Assembly (NCBI RefSeq): GCF_018812025.1
Contig: NC_063052.1
Location: forward strand, 19,980,914 to 20,044,913
Source of the DNA: Megalobrama amblycephala
Lineage: Eukaryota; Chordata; Actinopteri; Cypriniformes; Xenocyprididae
Reading direction: 5' to 3'
DNA: 64,000 bases
A model generated the notes under the pieces. That model did no database searches, was not told the origin of the DNA, and worked only from the letters and a program-made list of their open reading frames with translations. Of this stretch, positions 34,395-46,600 are shown piece by piece; positions within the stretch are counted from its first letter, which is position 1, and every line of letters begins with the position of its first letter. The translations under genes were made by a program, and so were the position numbers.

Positions 34395-34830
34395 AAAAGT
34401 CCTAAAAGCGCATTCAGTTTTATCTATAACAGATGAATGTGAATCTGGCAATGTTTTATTACGTTGGTTGTTGTTCGTATCATGGCAGTTTGTAAATGAA
34501 ATGTCCAGTGAATGGCGCTTACAGAATAAAGCTCTGTCATGCTTGAAAATAAAGTCTTTGAATTCTTTCATCTGGTACCGAGCAAGTTTACTATGTCAGA
34601 TAAACCAAACATATGGAGCTGGTTATGTAATGCAAATGTCAAAATCTATTACTCTACAAATCATGCAGTATGATAAAAGTACTTAGAAGTCATATTTTGC
34701 AAGTAACTGTGTGAAAATAAGCATTTATCAATCCATAATCTGCCCCATCATAATTTGTGTGAAATGCTGATGGTGTTTTACACTAATGTTCATTTCAGCT
34801 GGAATCTATTGAAAGTATCGGTAGTTTCCG
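34395..34830 (+). repeat. Dispersed repeat 'family R', compact copy
   Basis: Carries CTGGCAATGTTTTATTACG, TTGGTTGTTGTTC, CAGTGAATGGCGCTTACAG, ACCGAGCAAGTTTACT, GAGCTGGTTATGTAATGCAA and CTACAAATCATGCAG in the same order as 25191-26570. A poly-A run precedes it. Confidence 0.7.
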
Positions 34831-36498
34831 TTATCAGCGTTCAGCACACCTACATACAGATGGTTACTCATGAGAATGCAGATTATTACTACATTTTATG
34901 GCTGTGAATTGATTAAAACAATGAATCATGTTCTCTGCGTTAACATGAATTATCTTGAACCTTCTGAAATGTTCCTATCAATATACTTTCTTTCCAACTG
35001 TGCATTTTGAATAAAAAATAAATGTAACCTGCAGTAGTCCAGTGCTCGTCTTCTCATTAAAAGTGTTTTTCTCTTACTGATCATATTGCTCACCTCTTGA
35101 GTTTACATTTTTAAATGAATTTGACTGATAAAAAGGATTTCTTGTGTGCATTGGCGCTCTTCTTCCAGTCTTCTAAAATAGTTGAATGAATGAATGTGCT
35201 GTACGAGCCTTAAGTAAATTTAACAATGTTAAATATTTAATTAATCTTAAACAGAAACGTGTTGACAATGTTACTACATAAAATATTAATTAAGAATTCT
35301 GGCAAAAACATGTAAATTACATATAGTGATATGATTGATAATGAAAAATGACACAGAATAGTGATTAAAATATTTATTATAAATAAATAAATAAAGGTTC
35401 GTACTGATCTTATTCATCAGGTCACACTTCAGCATCGCGGTCACTAGTTTAGATAAGCACTAACACCCTGTGGTGAAATAATCACGTATGTTTATCAGCC
35501 TCTGCTTTTTGAGATTGGCTTAGATTGGATTAAAACTTTAAGTTCCATTGAGTTTGGAAAAATAATCATCAGAATATCTCTTCTCCTGTGTCTGAAAATG
35601 TCCAAAGTTTTAAATCTTCTTGTGGACACTAATTTTAAGTGGCGTTTAGTCAACAAGATGACCACAGCACATTGGAAATATACATAACCGGAAATACAGT
35701 AAATGAGTTGTACTATTTCAAAATGGAAGTGCGTCACAAAGCTCAGTGCAAGTAATTCATTCTTAGCGAATTGTTCTTTTAAAGGTGCCCTAGAACCCCT
35801 TTTCAAAATGCATGTGTTTTCAATCACCTTATGTTGAAAAAAATCCCCAATGGTATTTTATTTTCCCTCTTGGCAATCAACTAAACAGATTTGAGTTAGA
35901 TATGCCAAAAAATCCGATTTATGCTGCCTGTCTGAACAAAGTCTTTCTTCTCACTGAAAGAAACGTCCTGAAAGATTACAGCTACAAAGTAAACCATATT
36001 TTGTGCAGAATTTTTAATTACTTGAACACAACAGCCCTGAGGTTCCACTACAAAGCTAGCAAACTCACATAAAGTTATTTACAGAAATACATTTGCCTAC
36101 AGCAACGATCATCCTACTGTTCTCATATTAAAGTTTTCAAAGTCTAATCAGAAATGTGGAGCTTGTTTGTTTGTTTGTTTATGTGTTTAAAGAGGTCATA
36201 ATCGACTCTTTTTAGAAATTTTATTTTCTTCCCTGAAGTCCTTCTATGATGTTGGTCAAGTTTTGTTGCATCAAAAACAGCTGGCGAACTCTGTATTTGA
36301 AATAATTAAATGTTGCCACAGAGTGTCACCATGTTGGTGTGAAATCATTGTAAAAGTGTGAAGTTCAACTTCAAGTAGAGTATATCTTCTGTTGCACTGT
36401 TGGAATTTATGACTTTTCAGAATATTTCAAAAGATGCAGTTATACTGACCTACAAATGCAAAACAAAATGCAAATTGATCATCTAAATATATTTTTTG
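34831..36498 (+). other. Intron upstream of the ptpru exon
   Basis: No second exon seen. 35783 onward opens with AAAGGTGCCCTAGAAC, the TTAA family arm seen at 37502, but soon diverges. The open frame at 35812-36072 has no recognised domain. Confidence 0.5.
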
Positions 36499-36527
36499 TT
36501 CTAACATTGTGTTATCTCTCTCTCTAG
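36499..36527 (+). promoter_or_regulatory. 3' splice site of the ptpru exon
   Basis: TTCTAAC (36499-36505) is a good branch-point match, 22 bases before the AG. The pyrimidine tract TATCTCTCTCTCTAG ends at 36527, and exon sequence starts CTGGCTGC at 36528. The frame joins in phase 1: one base from the previous exon plus CT gives the first codon. Confidence 0.9.
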
Positions 36528-36656
36528 CTGGCTGCACGTTTGAGGAAGACTCTGACCCCAGCCTCTGTGAATACAGACAGGCACAGGAAGATGATTTTGA
36601 TTGGCAACTTGTACGGACCTATAGCTGGCCTCACATGACCTCTGACCTCATACGAG
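36528..36656 (+). CDS. ptpru: Receptor-type tyrosine phosphatase PTPRU-like, exon 2 (start of MAM domain)
   Basis: One 129-bp internal exon, phase 1 at both ends (43 codons). PTPRU is a single-pass R2B receptor phosphatase with MAM, Ig and fibronectin III repeats outside and two phosphatase domains inside; it acts at cell-cell contacts. The translation gives [16 protein letters not shown], then QAQEDDFDW and [10 protein letters not shown], ending near SDLIRG. The G-C-T-F-(E/D) opening, the second cysteine about 11 residues later and the DDF-W motif are those of MAM domains. The acidic CTFEE-SDP segment and the QAQ-DDF spacing fit PTPRU better than PTPRM, PTPRK or PTPRT, from memory of the family. 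In the mammalian gene this part follows directly after the signal-peptide exon, so this should be exon 2. No stop or frameshift breaks it. Teleosts have two copies (ptprua, ptprub), which this short exon cannot separate. Exons 1 and 3 are not in view, which implies very long flanking introns. Confidence 0.9.
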
Positions 36657-36662
36657 GTGAGT
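36654..36662 (+). promoter_or_regulatory. 5' splice site of the ptpru exon
   Basis: GAG|GTGAGT is a full-consensus donor. It is followed by a long poly-T run from 36663, and the open frame beyond the donor is intronic. Confidence 0.9.
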
Positions 36663-37159
36663 TTTTTTTTTTTTTTTTTTTTTGTGCTGTAATAAACACA
36701 TTTGATTGTAGATCATAGTTCCCATGTTTATTTGTATGTGAAATGGCTGAATCTATAAAACCCAAAAAAGCACTGCATGTATCCTCAATGGATACAGCAA
36801 TCCCAGAATGCATTGTGACACACTCAGTAAAAATCTAGAGAAATATAATTTATACATATTTTATTTCATTTTCAAACTCATCATAAAATAGTTAGACTAA
36901 TATCCAACTAAAATGTTTCCAAAAAAAATTCCATAAGGTTAAGACCAGATAACTTTGAACAAACTTTCTATTAATGTTACCGAAAGAACATTTGTTCATG
37001 ACTTTTAAAGAAAACCTTGCCAGAATGTTAAATGTTCCCTATTTGCTGGATTTGTGTACGAATGTAAAGTTTCTTGGGGGAATGCAGTTGTTTTGCTAGA
37101 AAATACAAATATCCCCTTAGGGGTTCCGTAGCTAAGTACATTTGTTCTATGCTGCGTCC
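36663..37159 (+). other. Start of intron 2
   Basis: Non-coding; a poly-T tract at about 36662-36683 and nothing else recognised. Confidence 0.6.
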
Positions 37160-37460
37160 TAAATCAAATTGTTCCTTATGATATAATATGTGAAAAACAG
37201 TATGCCAAAAGAGTAGTATGTCTGAATACATAGTATTCGAAAAAACAGTAGGTGAAAAGCCCCCGGATGAACTACTATTTTGGGCGAGATTCTGAAGTAC
37301 ACATTCGATGGACACTTTACTATCCCATGTGGCCACGGTAGAGGATTTATGCAACTGACGCTGGTAGGTCACATGATAATGACAATATGGCGGTTATAGT
37401 ACATCCGGATTACATTCATACAACACACATTCATACTATATAGAACATACTTTTTTTAAT
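37160..37460. repeat. Dispersed cyprinid repeat
   Basis: Recognised by AGTATGTCTGAATACATAG, TAGTATTCGAAAAAACAG, ACAATATGGCGG and CATACTTTTTTTAATAG. Its two edges contain AGTATG- and CATACT-type sequences, suggesting inverted ends of a DNA element. No protein. Confidence 0.65.
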
Positions 37461-37501
37461 AGTCGTGAAGTAATTTTTGGGTGGGCGATCCTTTAAACTG
37501 A

Positions 37502-38111
37502 TTAAAGGTGCCCTAGAATCAAAAATTGAATTTACCTTGGCATAGTTGAATAACAAGAGTTCAGTACATAGAAATGACACACAGTGAGTCTCAAACACCA
37601 TTGTTTCCTCCTTCTTATGTAAATTGGATTTGTTTAAAAGACCTCCGAAAAACAGGCAAATCTCAACATAACACCGACTGTTACGTAACAGTCGGGATCA
37701 TTAATATGTACACCCCCAATATTTTCATATGCCAGCCCATGATCAAGGCATTACACAAGGGCAGCCAGTATTAATGTCTGGATCTGTGCACAGCTGAATC
37801 ATCAGACTAGGTAAGCAAGCAAGGACAATAGCGAAAAATGGCAGATGGAGCGATAATAACTGACATGATCCATGATTACATTATATTTTTAGTGATATTT
37901 GTAAATTGTCTTTCTAAATGGGAGCGTGCAATTTAAAGGGGCCGCAGCCTGAATCGGTGCATAGTTAATGATGCCCCAAAATAGGCAGTTAAAAAAATTG
38001 TTTTAAAAAAATATCTATGGGGTATTTTGAGCTGAAACTTCACAGACACATTCAGGGGACACCTTAGACTTATATTACATCTTGTAAAAACTGGTTCTAG
38101 GGCACCTTTAA
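37502..38111. mobile_element. TTAA MITE of the AAAGGTGCCCTAGAA family, 610 bp
   Basis: Opens TTAAAGGTGCCCTAGAATC and closes TTCTAGGGCACCTTTAA, with TTAA at both edges. The interior has TACCTTGGCATAGTTGAATA, a TTACGTAACAGTCGGGATCA block, and TGCCCCAAAATAGGCAGTTA. Sister copies at 25400 and 41319. The open frames inside are not conserved between copies. Confidence 0.93.
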
Positions 38112-38810
38112 GCAAATTAAAAGTATGAGCAATTTTAAACACATTTAAAGATAACAAACACCAAAAACTGCACTGATGCCAGACTTATTGTTCAATTATG
38201 AAAAAAACAAATTAGCATTCTAGACATTACCATATGAGTATTAATATAAACTATTTGATAAAAAAATACATATCTATATTGTAATGCAGTGTACCATTAT
38301 TTTGATACTACTCATACTGTGATATAAAATGTTCAGCACTCTAGGCACATTCTAGTCGCACGTAATGTTGTTAACTGGACATAAGAAGCTTGAAGCACTT
38401 TGTGGCACTTTATGTTGACATTTCTTTGAGTAGCCGTCCAATACTGCATTTATCTGGAGGGTTAAATTCCATCAAAGCTGCTAAAGACACTCCAATTGAG
38501 ACAACAGCTTAGTTTATTGGGTGCTATTTGCTCAATATTATTGATCCATACTGGGGTATGTTCAGCATGTCAATGAAGTGGAACTGAGAAACAGAGACAG
38601 AGAGAGAGGAAAGGTAGACGAGTATAATGCAGGTCTGACAAAAAAGAAAAGCTCTCTAGAATACTGATACTTCTGTGAAAAGTCTATTAATCTTTTGCAT
38701 TTCAAGTTTTCACTCACTTCAAATCAGCTTTTAACATTTTGCCTTAAAAGGTGCACTAATTAATTCTGACTTGTTTTATGGCTAGTAAGAAATAGTACTA
38801 ATAGTTCCCT
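38112..38810. other. Non-coding stretch, nothing recognised
   Basis: No splice-bounded frame and no clear repeat ends; a short GA-rich patch lies near 38595-38615. Confidence 0.45.
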
Positions 38811-38960
38811 TTCAAGGGAACTCCAGTCTGCATCGAATGACACAATAGGGACACGTCCCATGGAACCCGGTGTCTAAGGCACGTGTGAAATTAAACCATT
38901 GGCCAACAAGGTGCGCCCAAGCATATAAAAAGGGCTCCTGAAAACACTTAATAAATTAAT
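38811..38960 (+). mobile_element. LTR-like promoter fragment
   Basis: Starts AGTTCCCTTTCAAGGGAACT, a 10-bp-arm palindrome, and continues to CATTGGCCAACAAGG and a CATATAAAAAGGG TATA box at 38922-38934. The arrangement is like that at 30089 (TTCCCTTTC, CATTGG, TATA), so it is probably an LTR-derived fragment of a related family. No coding part. Confidence 0.5.
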
Positions 38961-39009
38961 GAGTAGCAAATATGTTTAGAGTATTTCCTCTAGCCTATGC
39001 TTGTTCAGG

Positions 39010-39340
39010 TTAAAGGGATAGTTCACCAAAAATGAAAACGGTCATAATTTACACACCCTCATGTCATTCTAACCAAATACAACCCATGAAGTACATCAAA
39101 TATGTCTTGATTGACATGTGAGAACGTCACACAAGCAGGTTTGAACTTCCGCAATTCCAATGAGGTTTTGTCCTTATGTGTCAAGCAAGTACATTCAAGT
39201 TTCCATTTACCATATTTGATGTGCTCTATGTATATGCACTGATCAATGTTTATTTGTGAATAATAGAAGTATTGTGTAAATATTACAAATTTGGAGCAAC
39301 ATGAGAGTGAGTAAATGATGCAGAATTGTAATTTGTGGCA
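39010..39340. repeat. TTAA MITE fragment (AAAGGGATAGTTCACC family)
   Basis: Opens TTAAAGGGATAGTTCACC; an inverted remnant of the arm (GAGAGTGAGTAAATGATGCA) follows at about 39303-39322. The terminal part of the right arm has diverged beyond recognition. Confidence 0.75.
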
Positions 39341-40694
39341 TGACTTGAACTAGTGACAATTCAAGCAGAACATTTCAAACATAGAACCATAGAGAACATT
39401 TGTAGTTTGATGGACTCTAAAAAAGAATTTGTGAGACACAGTTTATCTTATGTAGCGGCGGCAAATGTGTCCGTGTTATTACGTGCAAAAAAAAAATATA
39501 TATATATAATAATAATAATAATAAAGAACTAAAGCATAAGCTTATAGCCCACTGACAAGTTACATTTAAGTGTTTTAAAACATTAAAGGTATTGCTGAAA
39601 GCCTATGATCTGTATAAAGGGAAGTTCATTCAGTTTCAACGAGTGTTTCTGATTTCCAGTGACATGTGTGACAGCATGTTGGTGATCTTTAAGTCAACTT
39701 TATGCAAATGAATAGCGACGCAATGGGAGTACAGACTTGCGTTCTGATGACTCATAAAGTTGGAGACCGCATTCGAAGAGAAACACCTGCTAGCATACAG
39801 CACATTAACTTCTGAGCGATCTTCAGTAATTTCACGCCCCTTAAAATGCATATAAACACGCTGATTGAATTTGGAGTAATAAATTCTGTTTATTGAGAGC
39901 ACCTCTTTGTTTACCCCCCAAAAACTAGATCATTAAAACTAGACATGTTTTGGATCCATAACAGAAGTGTGTCAGGTCTTCAGTTTTTTTGAGTTTGACT
40001 TCAAACAGACGGGCGGTGCCCTGATCTTTCCACTGCCCCCTGCTGCAAGAACATGTCAACCCTTCTCTAAAACTTTGACATGCTGCCTTTGAAGATCAGG
40101 TGCAAAAAAGCAAAAAAAAATCTTAGCAAGCACTGCAGAAATTGCTCTTTGCATTTAAATGGCACATTAGCACGGACCAATTTTCCCCTTGTTTCCTGAC
40201 GAGATTGAGATGCTCATTTGTGTTGATGCGGGGAAGCAGTGCTGTCTTTGATGTCAAGGTGTAATAAGACAAGCTTTCAGCCTATCGGCTTGTTGCTTCG
40301 CTCTTTTCTGCCGCTCTTCATGCTGCTTTGTACTGTGTTGATTAGAGAAATGGATTGAATATATTATTGGAATAAGAGGCAGAGTTAATAAGCTTTAATG
40401 GCAGGTTTGTTCTTGCATCAGAATGAGAAAACTTTACCTGTTTGGAGTCATGCTGTGGAATCTCAGGAACTCTAGTAGAATATTTGACAAACATTTGTTC
40501 TGGCACTTTTAGTTTAACTGGTGCAACAAACTCTGAATTACTGATTTCTGGTCCAACAAGTTGCAAAATGAGCTTGATTTGCAACATTTTTCAAAGTTAA
40601 TTAAGCCTAAACTATTAATTGTGTCTATAATACAAAAGTGTGACTGAAATGGTGGAAAGAAAACAATGTATTCAAGTAATACTAACTGAGTTGC
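39341..40694. other. Intronic sequence with a repeat-poor block
   Basis: 40130-40330 is free of visible repeats and moderately GC-rich (AGATTGAGATGCTCATTTGT, CAAGCTTTCAGCCTATCGGC) and could be conserved non-coding sequence. No gene is supported. Confidence 0.4.
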
Positions 40695-40870
40695 AGTGAG
40701 TTAGCCCTGCTCCTGGGGACCCAGTGTCCTGCAGAGTTTAGCTCCAACCCTGACCTGAACCAGCTAGTCAAGCTCTTTGGAATTGCTTGAAAACCACATG
40801 CAGGTCTGCATAAACTGGTTGGATATGAACTTTACAGGACAGTGGGTTTCCAGGAGCAGGGTTGAAGGCC
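40695..40870. mobile_element. hAT-like MITE copy, diverged
   Basis: TAGCCCTGCTCCTGGGGACC at the left pairs imperfectly with GTTTCCAGGAGCAGGGTTG at the right, with CAGTGTCCTGCAGAGTTTA inside. This is the common fish CTGGAGGGCC/GTGTCCTGCAG type. TSDs could not be fixed. Confidence 0.65.
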
Positions 40871-40931
40871 TCTGTGCTGCACCAAACTCTGCAAATCTAC
40901 TGATTTCAGTAGGATAACAGAACCCCCAAGG

Positions 40932-41163
40932 CAGTGTCAAATTCAAATCCTGGAGGGCCACTGTCCTGCAAAGTTTTGCTGTTCAGAATTGTTATGGTAC
41001 TTACGCCATGGTGTGAACACACTTTTAAGCTCCGACCCTTATAAAACACAACTGAACCAGCTAATCAAGGTCTTCAGAATTACTAGAAACTTACAGGCAG
41101 GTGTTTTGGATGTAGCTACACTCTGTAGGACAGTGACCCTCCAGGAGCGAAGTTTGACACATG
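40932..41163. mobile_element. hAT-like MITE copy, adjacent
   Basis: GTGTCAAATTCAAATCCTGG pairs with CCAGGAGCGAAGTTTGACAC. The inside has CACTGTCCTGCAAAGTTTTG and AACCAGCTAATCAAGGTCTT. It lies about 60 bases from the related copy at 40695 and contains an unrelated 45-bp piece at about 40988-41030. Target duplication not clear. Confidence 0.7.
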
Positions 41164-41318
41164 TGCCTTAAGGGGAAATGGTGATTTGGAAAAAAAAAAA
41201 GAAAAAGAAAAAGAAAGATGGATGGATGGAAAAATTACATTAGGATGCGTTAGCATTCACTCACAAAATGTTTGTGTTCTATGAGAAACTTTGCATTTAA
41301 ATAAAAGGGAATAAATAT

Positions 41319-42044
41319 TTAAAGGTGCCCTAGAATCAAAAATTGAATTTACCTTGGCATAGTTGAATAACAAGAGTTCAGTACATGGAAAAGACATATA
41401 TTGAGTTTCAAACTCCTTCTTATGTAAATCTCATTTGTTTTAAAAGACCTCCGAAAAACAGGCGAATCTCAACATAACACTGACTGTTACATAACAGTTG
41501 GCATCATTAATATGTACGCCCCCAATATTTGCATATGCCAGCCCATGATCAAGGCATTAGACAAGGGCAGCCAGTATTATTCGTTTCTTACTGTATTCAC
41601 GGAGACAAGATAGCGGTCGCTATTTTCATTTTTAAACACTTGCAGTCTGTATAATGCACAAACACAACTTCATTCTTTATAAATCTCTCCAATAGTGTGT
41701 AATGTTAGCTTTAGCCATGGAGCACTATCAGACTCATTCAGAATCAAATGTAAACATCCAAATAAATATTATCCGATGCATGCATACAGTATGCATGACG
41801 AACATCTTGTAAAGATCCATTTGAGGGTTATATTAGCTGTGTGAACTTTGTAAATACACTGTATTATAGTCGAGAGCTCGAGTGGGGCAGGGAGCGTAGT
41901 TAATGATGCCCCAAAATAGGCAGTTAAAAAAATTAATTAGAAAAATTCTATGGGGTATTTTAAGCTGAAACTTCACAGACACATTCAGGGGACACCTTAG
42001 ACTTATATTACATGTTTAAAAAAATGGTTCTAGGGCACCTTTAA
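41319..42044. mobile_element. TTAA MITE of the AAAGGTGCCCTAGAA family, 726 bp
   Basis: Both ends intact (TTAAAGGTGCCCTAGAATC and GTTCTAGGGCACCTTTAA). It is the longest of the three copies and has a unique middle (about 41580-41880) that the others lack. No conserved coding frame. Confidence 0.93.
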
Positions 42045-42424
42045 TCAATTAGAATGTATTTCCTCCTAGCTCATATTAGTTCCATCACCATCATGAGATA
42101 ACACAGATCTTTTACAGTCATTCTCCAAGCTCCATGAAAGCAAAAATTAAGAAGTTAGTGATTTCAAGTAAGACAACATTACTGAGATTTTAGCATGAGC
42201 AGGAATGCTGAGGAGACAGGGAGAGATGCCATTCGCTTGTCTGATGTTGAAGAAAAAAGAAAAGAAAAGTGCAGCACTAACTTCTCTAAGATGACATGGT
42301 GTATCAGACCGGCTTAAATAAATCCTAATTAAACTGAAGGCCTGGGACATTGTGAGAGTTTGAGGATGTCTTTGGAAGTTTTGGAATTCAGGATGGGTGA
42401 AGCTACTGTAGCGCTCAAGCAGTG
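42045..42424. other. Non-coding stretch, nothing recognised
   Basis: No splice-bounded frame or repeat ends seen. Confidence 0.45.
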
Positions 42425-43504
42425 TTAAAGGATTAGTTCACTTCAGAATTAAAATTTCCTGATAATTTACTCACCCCCATGTTATCCAAAATGTTTGTCT
42501 TTCTTTCTTCAGTCGAAAAGAAATTGTGGTTCACGTTGGAAAGGTTATGCGTGTAGTAGGCAGAAGTACTGCGGTAGTGTGAAAAACATCTCATTTTCTC
42601 CTCCATCTTCAAAATCGTCCGACATCTTTGTTTTACCTTTTTATTATTATTATTTTTATTATTATTGCTATTATTTTTTTTTTTGTAAAGGCCTTTTGAC
42701 TTAGTCTTTGGACATTCACTTTGTAAACACTTGCTTGGTATTTCCGCCTACATCATGCATGACCTTTCCAACATGATTACATAGCAGAGTGTCTGTTTAC
42801 ACTAAGTGCAGATAGCATCCCTTGTTGGCAAATGCTATTTACACTAGCTCCGCCCACCAATATCTGGTTGGGCCACTCAAGATTTAAAAAAGATGCGCAG
42901 AATTCAACATCTTCAGTGGTGCAACAGTAGCGAGTAAGGCTCGCAGACCTGAATTTTACAAATTTTACCTGAATTTTATTTTTGAATTTCTTTGCAATTT
43001 ACTCTTATTACAAAGAACTGATATTTTTACATGGTGTAAATAAAATCTATGGCTATTTTCACCTAGTGTAAATAGCATATTGCTAAGAAAATGCTGCTAT
43101 TGTCACTTAGTGTAAATAGAATATATTACTAAGAAAATATGCTATTTGCACTTAGTGCAAATAGGCCATGCCATTACATAATGCCATTACATAATGGCGT
43201 ATTGCAGAGCTAGTGCAAGACGAGCATATGTGGTTAAAATGTATATAATTTTTATTTATTTATTTTTAGAAAATGACCAATCATTTTGCTAGATAGGACC
43301 ATTAATCCTCTGTTGGGATCGTCTTTGAAGCTCCATTTAAATGGCAATTTGGACGTTCAAACCATTGGTAACCGTTGAAGTCCACTATATGGAGAAAAAA
43401 ACCTTAATTTCTTTTTGAAGAATGAAAGACATAAACATCTTGGATTACATGTGAGTGAGGAAATTATCCGAAAATTTTAATTCTGAAGTGAACCAATCTG
43501 TTAA
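42425..43504. mobile_element. TTAA foldback element (AAAGGATTAGTTCACTTCAG), 1080 bp
   Basis: Left arm TTAAAGGATTAGTTCACTTC with TTTACTCACCCCCATG; inverted right arm CATGTGAGTGAGGAAATT and TCTGAAGTGAACCAATCTG; TTAA at 42425 and 43501. Another repeat (42790-43165) sits between the arms, and a T-rich run at about 42640-42690 precedes it. No protein. Confidence 0.88.
42790..43165 (+). repeat. Repeat with multiple GTGTAAATAG palindromes
   Basis: 42790-42868 is the inverse of 11046-11119. Downstream, three imperfect palindromes of the form CTATTT..CACTTAGTGTAAATAG follow at about 43052-43080, 43098-43125 and 43140-43168. It is nested in the TTAA element of 42425. Confidence 0.75.
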
Positions 43505-43607
43505 ACAAATAAAACTTTAATAATGCATTAGTAAATGTTGAAATTAACATTAAAGGGGTTCTTCACCACTGGCAAAATGGGCTTTCAATAAAACTTGGTT
43601 GCCTATA

Positions 43608-43641
<34 letters not shown>

Positions 43642-46600
43642 GGTGTTACCTGACTAGAGAAAATGCCACTGTGTACAGGTAAGAAAGCTGTTGCCATATT
43701 GTTTAATTTTTATCATAACGCTGTTTAAAGTGTAGACATACAATACATACATACAGTATAATACAATTTTCAGTGATAAACCTACCCTTACAATAACTGT
43801 TAATAACCCTCTGTCAATCCGACTGCCCTTGGGCAAGGATACAAAAATGCGGAAGTATAATTGGTAGTTTTCACAAAAGCCCTGTAGCTGTCAAAAGTCC
43901 GCCTTATGGCATGTCCAGGTAACACAAAGAACAAGTAAACATTGTTCATTTTCATTTACATATACTACCAAAATTGTAACAAAACAAAGCAGCTTGAAAA
44001 TCGTTACAATTTAACATTAATAAACGTTTAAGAAATATTTTTAGTTTCCATACATTCCGAGCTTTTTGTTTCCATACAACAAAAATGGATAGTGATTTAT
44101 ATTTTCAAGCTCCAAGAGGGACATAAAAGTGGTTCATACTTCTTTTGGCTTCAGATGACCTGATATATAGTGCACAACATGACAACTTTATGTGAGGAAT
44201 GGGCAATTCACCAATAGTTTTCTCCTCTACTGGAGCTCAAGAATCCCATTTGCACTTGTGTTCAGTTCAAAAATGATGCTTTTGGATGCAATGCACCAGA
44301 TTTGCTATCACTGACACAAAACACTATTAGTTCTCACATGTCATGTCACTGATCATGAAGTGGCATGTTTAAAAATGTAACAGCATTGAGAGCTTCTGCA
44401 CAGGTTTCATTTTGGTGACTCATTTTTGAAAAAAAAAATCCTTTAAATGTAGCTCAAAAGTTCTCTCTGACTCCATACTGAAGCATTAAGTTCCTCTATT
44501 AGCTCTCCCTCATAGCCCTAGGCAACAGCAGTACAATAATGAGCAGATAATGATGGAATTGTGGGCTTCATGTGGATTTGGTTCATTCAGAGATTTATAA
44601 GATACTCACATTCCTATTGAAAAGTCTCTGAAGCCATTGCGGTCTCATCCTTAAGTAGTGAAAAGTGGTTGTGGTTGTTCATAAAGATTGCATCTATACA
44701 AAGTATACACTTTGCAGGCAAACAATCCGAGCTATGTTTTCCTGCAAATCCATGAAGGAAACATTATAAGCTGGAACGCCATCACTTTGCAGGACCTTGA
44801 TTGTGCCTATGAGCTACTGTGGCTATTTCTGTATGGGATTTGAGAGAGAGAAAGACAGCGAGGGGTGGACTGACATCAGAACAGAGATGACTGGTCTTGT
44901 CAGGATAATTGATATCCAGGTAGTCAGGTGTAAGTGGGGGGATCTGTGGGTGATAAGTGAAGTGATAATGATGGGCTGTTCACTGCCATTAGTGAGAGTC
45001 TTACTAAAATGGATGGTCATTTGAATAATGAACCATAAGCCACCTTTTAAGTCACCGTGAGTCAGTCATACTGCCACTAGTTTCCCAGAAAATATGAAAT
45101 ATTTGGTAGTTCAAGGCGGTATCCTCATGGTACATAGATTTCTGCAATAATGACATAGTTCTGTAGGCTAACCCATTTTATATCACCCAGGTTTCCTCGA
45201 CAAAAACCCAATTGGATTTTCCCATTGGCTTTTGGAAGCTCTATGACCAACAAAAGTTTATGATTCTTACATGTTTTGTTCATCATGGTTATCTTCCCAA
45301 ATGAACACAAATTTTGAAGCCTAAATACAATCAGTAGAAGTTAAATGCGGGCTATAAATAAACTACACTACGGTCACCAAGCTTCTGACAACTCTTCTAA
45401 TAATAAAAAAAAAAAAAAAAAAATCCCTGAAAATGAGTTAAAATAGTTTGCAATGAGGCTGTAAAAGTGGACAAGATGAGTAAAGTTTACCTGTTCATGT
45501 GATGACATTTAATGTGTCCGACAACCTCTGTAGTCCCTTTTAGACTCTTGTTATCAACTGGCTAAAAATCACAAGGGGGTATTACTTATGTATTTTAGGT
45601 CATAGAATAAAACGTGACAATATTTTGAGCTTATATTAACCACAGGCATTTAACCAAAATACCTATTGGCTACAATCCTCACAATCCTCAACTCATTTTC
45701 GGGTTTTGATCTACAAAAATACACCATCCCTGCAGCACTCCATTTACTGACCGTCTGATCCATATATTGCACACAAATAATAACTTTTTCGATATTGCAA
45801 GCTTTAATCTGATTGCTTGGTTTCACACAACTTCCAGTAGTTAGAAAGGGAATTGCTTGGCTGCTTTAATGTAATAAAATATTAGCAATTTTATAAATTT
45901 ATACACTCTTTTATATATCTCTTTCACTTCCTTTTCAAGTGAGACAATACAATTCTTGACAAGAATAAGTGGCCTGCTAAGTGGACCAGACTTTCTAATA
46001 AATCAAAAGTATGGCATTGCAAAATTAGTCAAGGGCTAACATAAGGCTTTTATAGGAAAATGTAAGCTGAAAAAACAAGCATATTGTATTAAAAATGTCT
46101 GTTTGTCTCTGACCAAAAATTACATTCGAATTTTGACAGGAAGGAGGCTGTCATTTAATGGTCTGTCATCAGAGAAAGCGCCACATAGGGAACAAATAAC
46201 AGTAATGCATAATCAATGATTTGTGAACGTCTTAAAATTGTGACAGCTCAAGCAGACCTTTAGCATGTTTTTATTGCTGTGCAATTTCTGAAATTACGGT
46301 GAAATTGTAATTTCCTTAGTGAAGTGTCAAGACCATAAAAGCTATGGAGCGCAGTTGTGAGTCCAACTGACATATCTTATTTAGGCACTTTGTGCAGTGT
46401 CAAAGCCGGTAATTAAAGCTTCAGAATGCATTGCCATTTTCATCAGCAAAATGCAGCTCTTTGTGTGTGTGTGTGCTTGCACTGTGTTTGTCTTTTAAGT
46501 CTGATTATGCTTAATGAAGTATAGTCCTCCAAATTGAAAGGTAAACAGTTATTTCATCTAAATGACAAATGAAATGACTCCGAAGAAAGTGTTTAGTTAG

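Noticed and set aside
36657..36718. Continuation of the ptpru exon frame to 36718
   Set aside because: A full-consensus GTGAGT donor at 36657 and a poly-T run translated as polyphenylalanine show this is intron.
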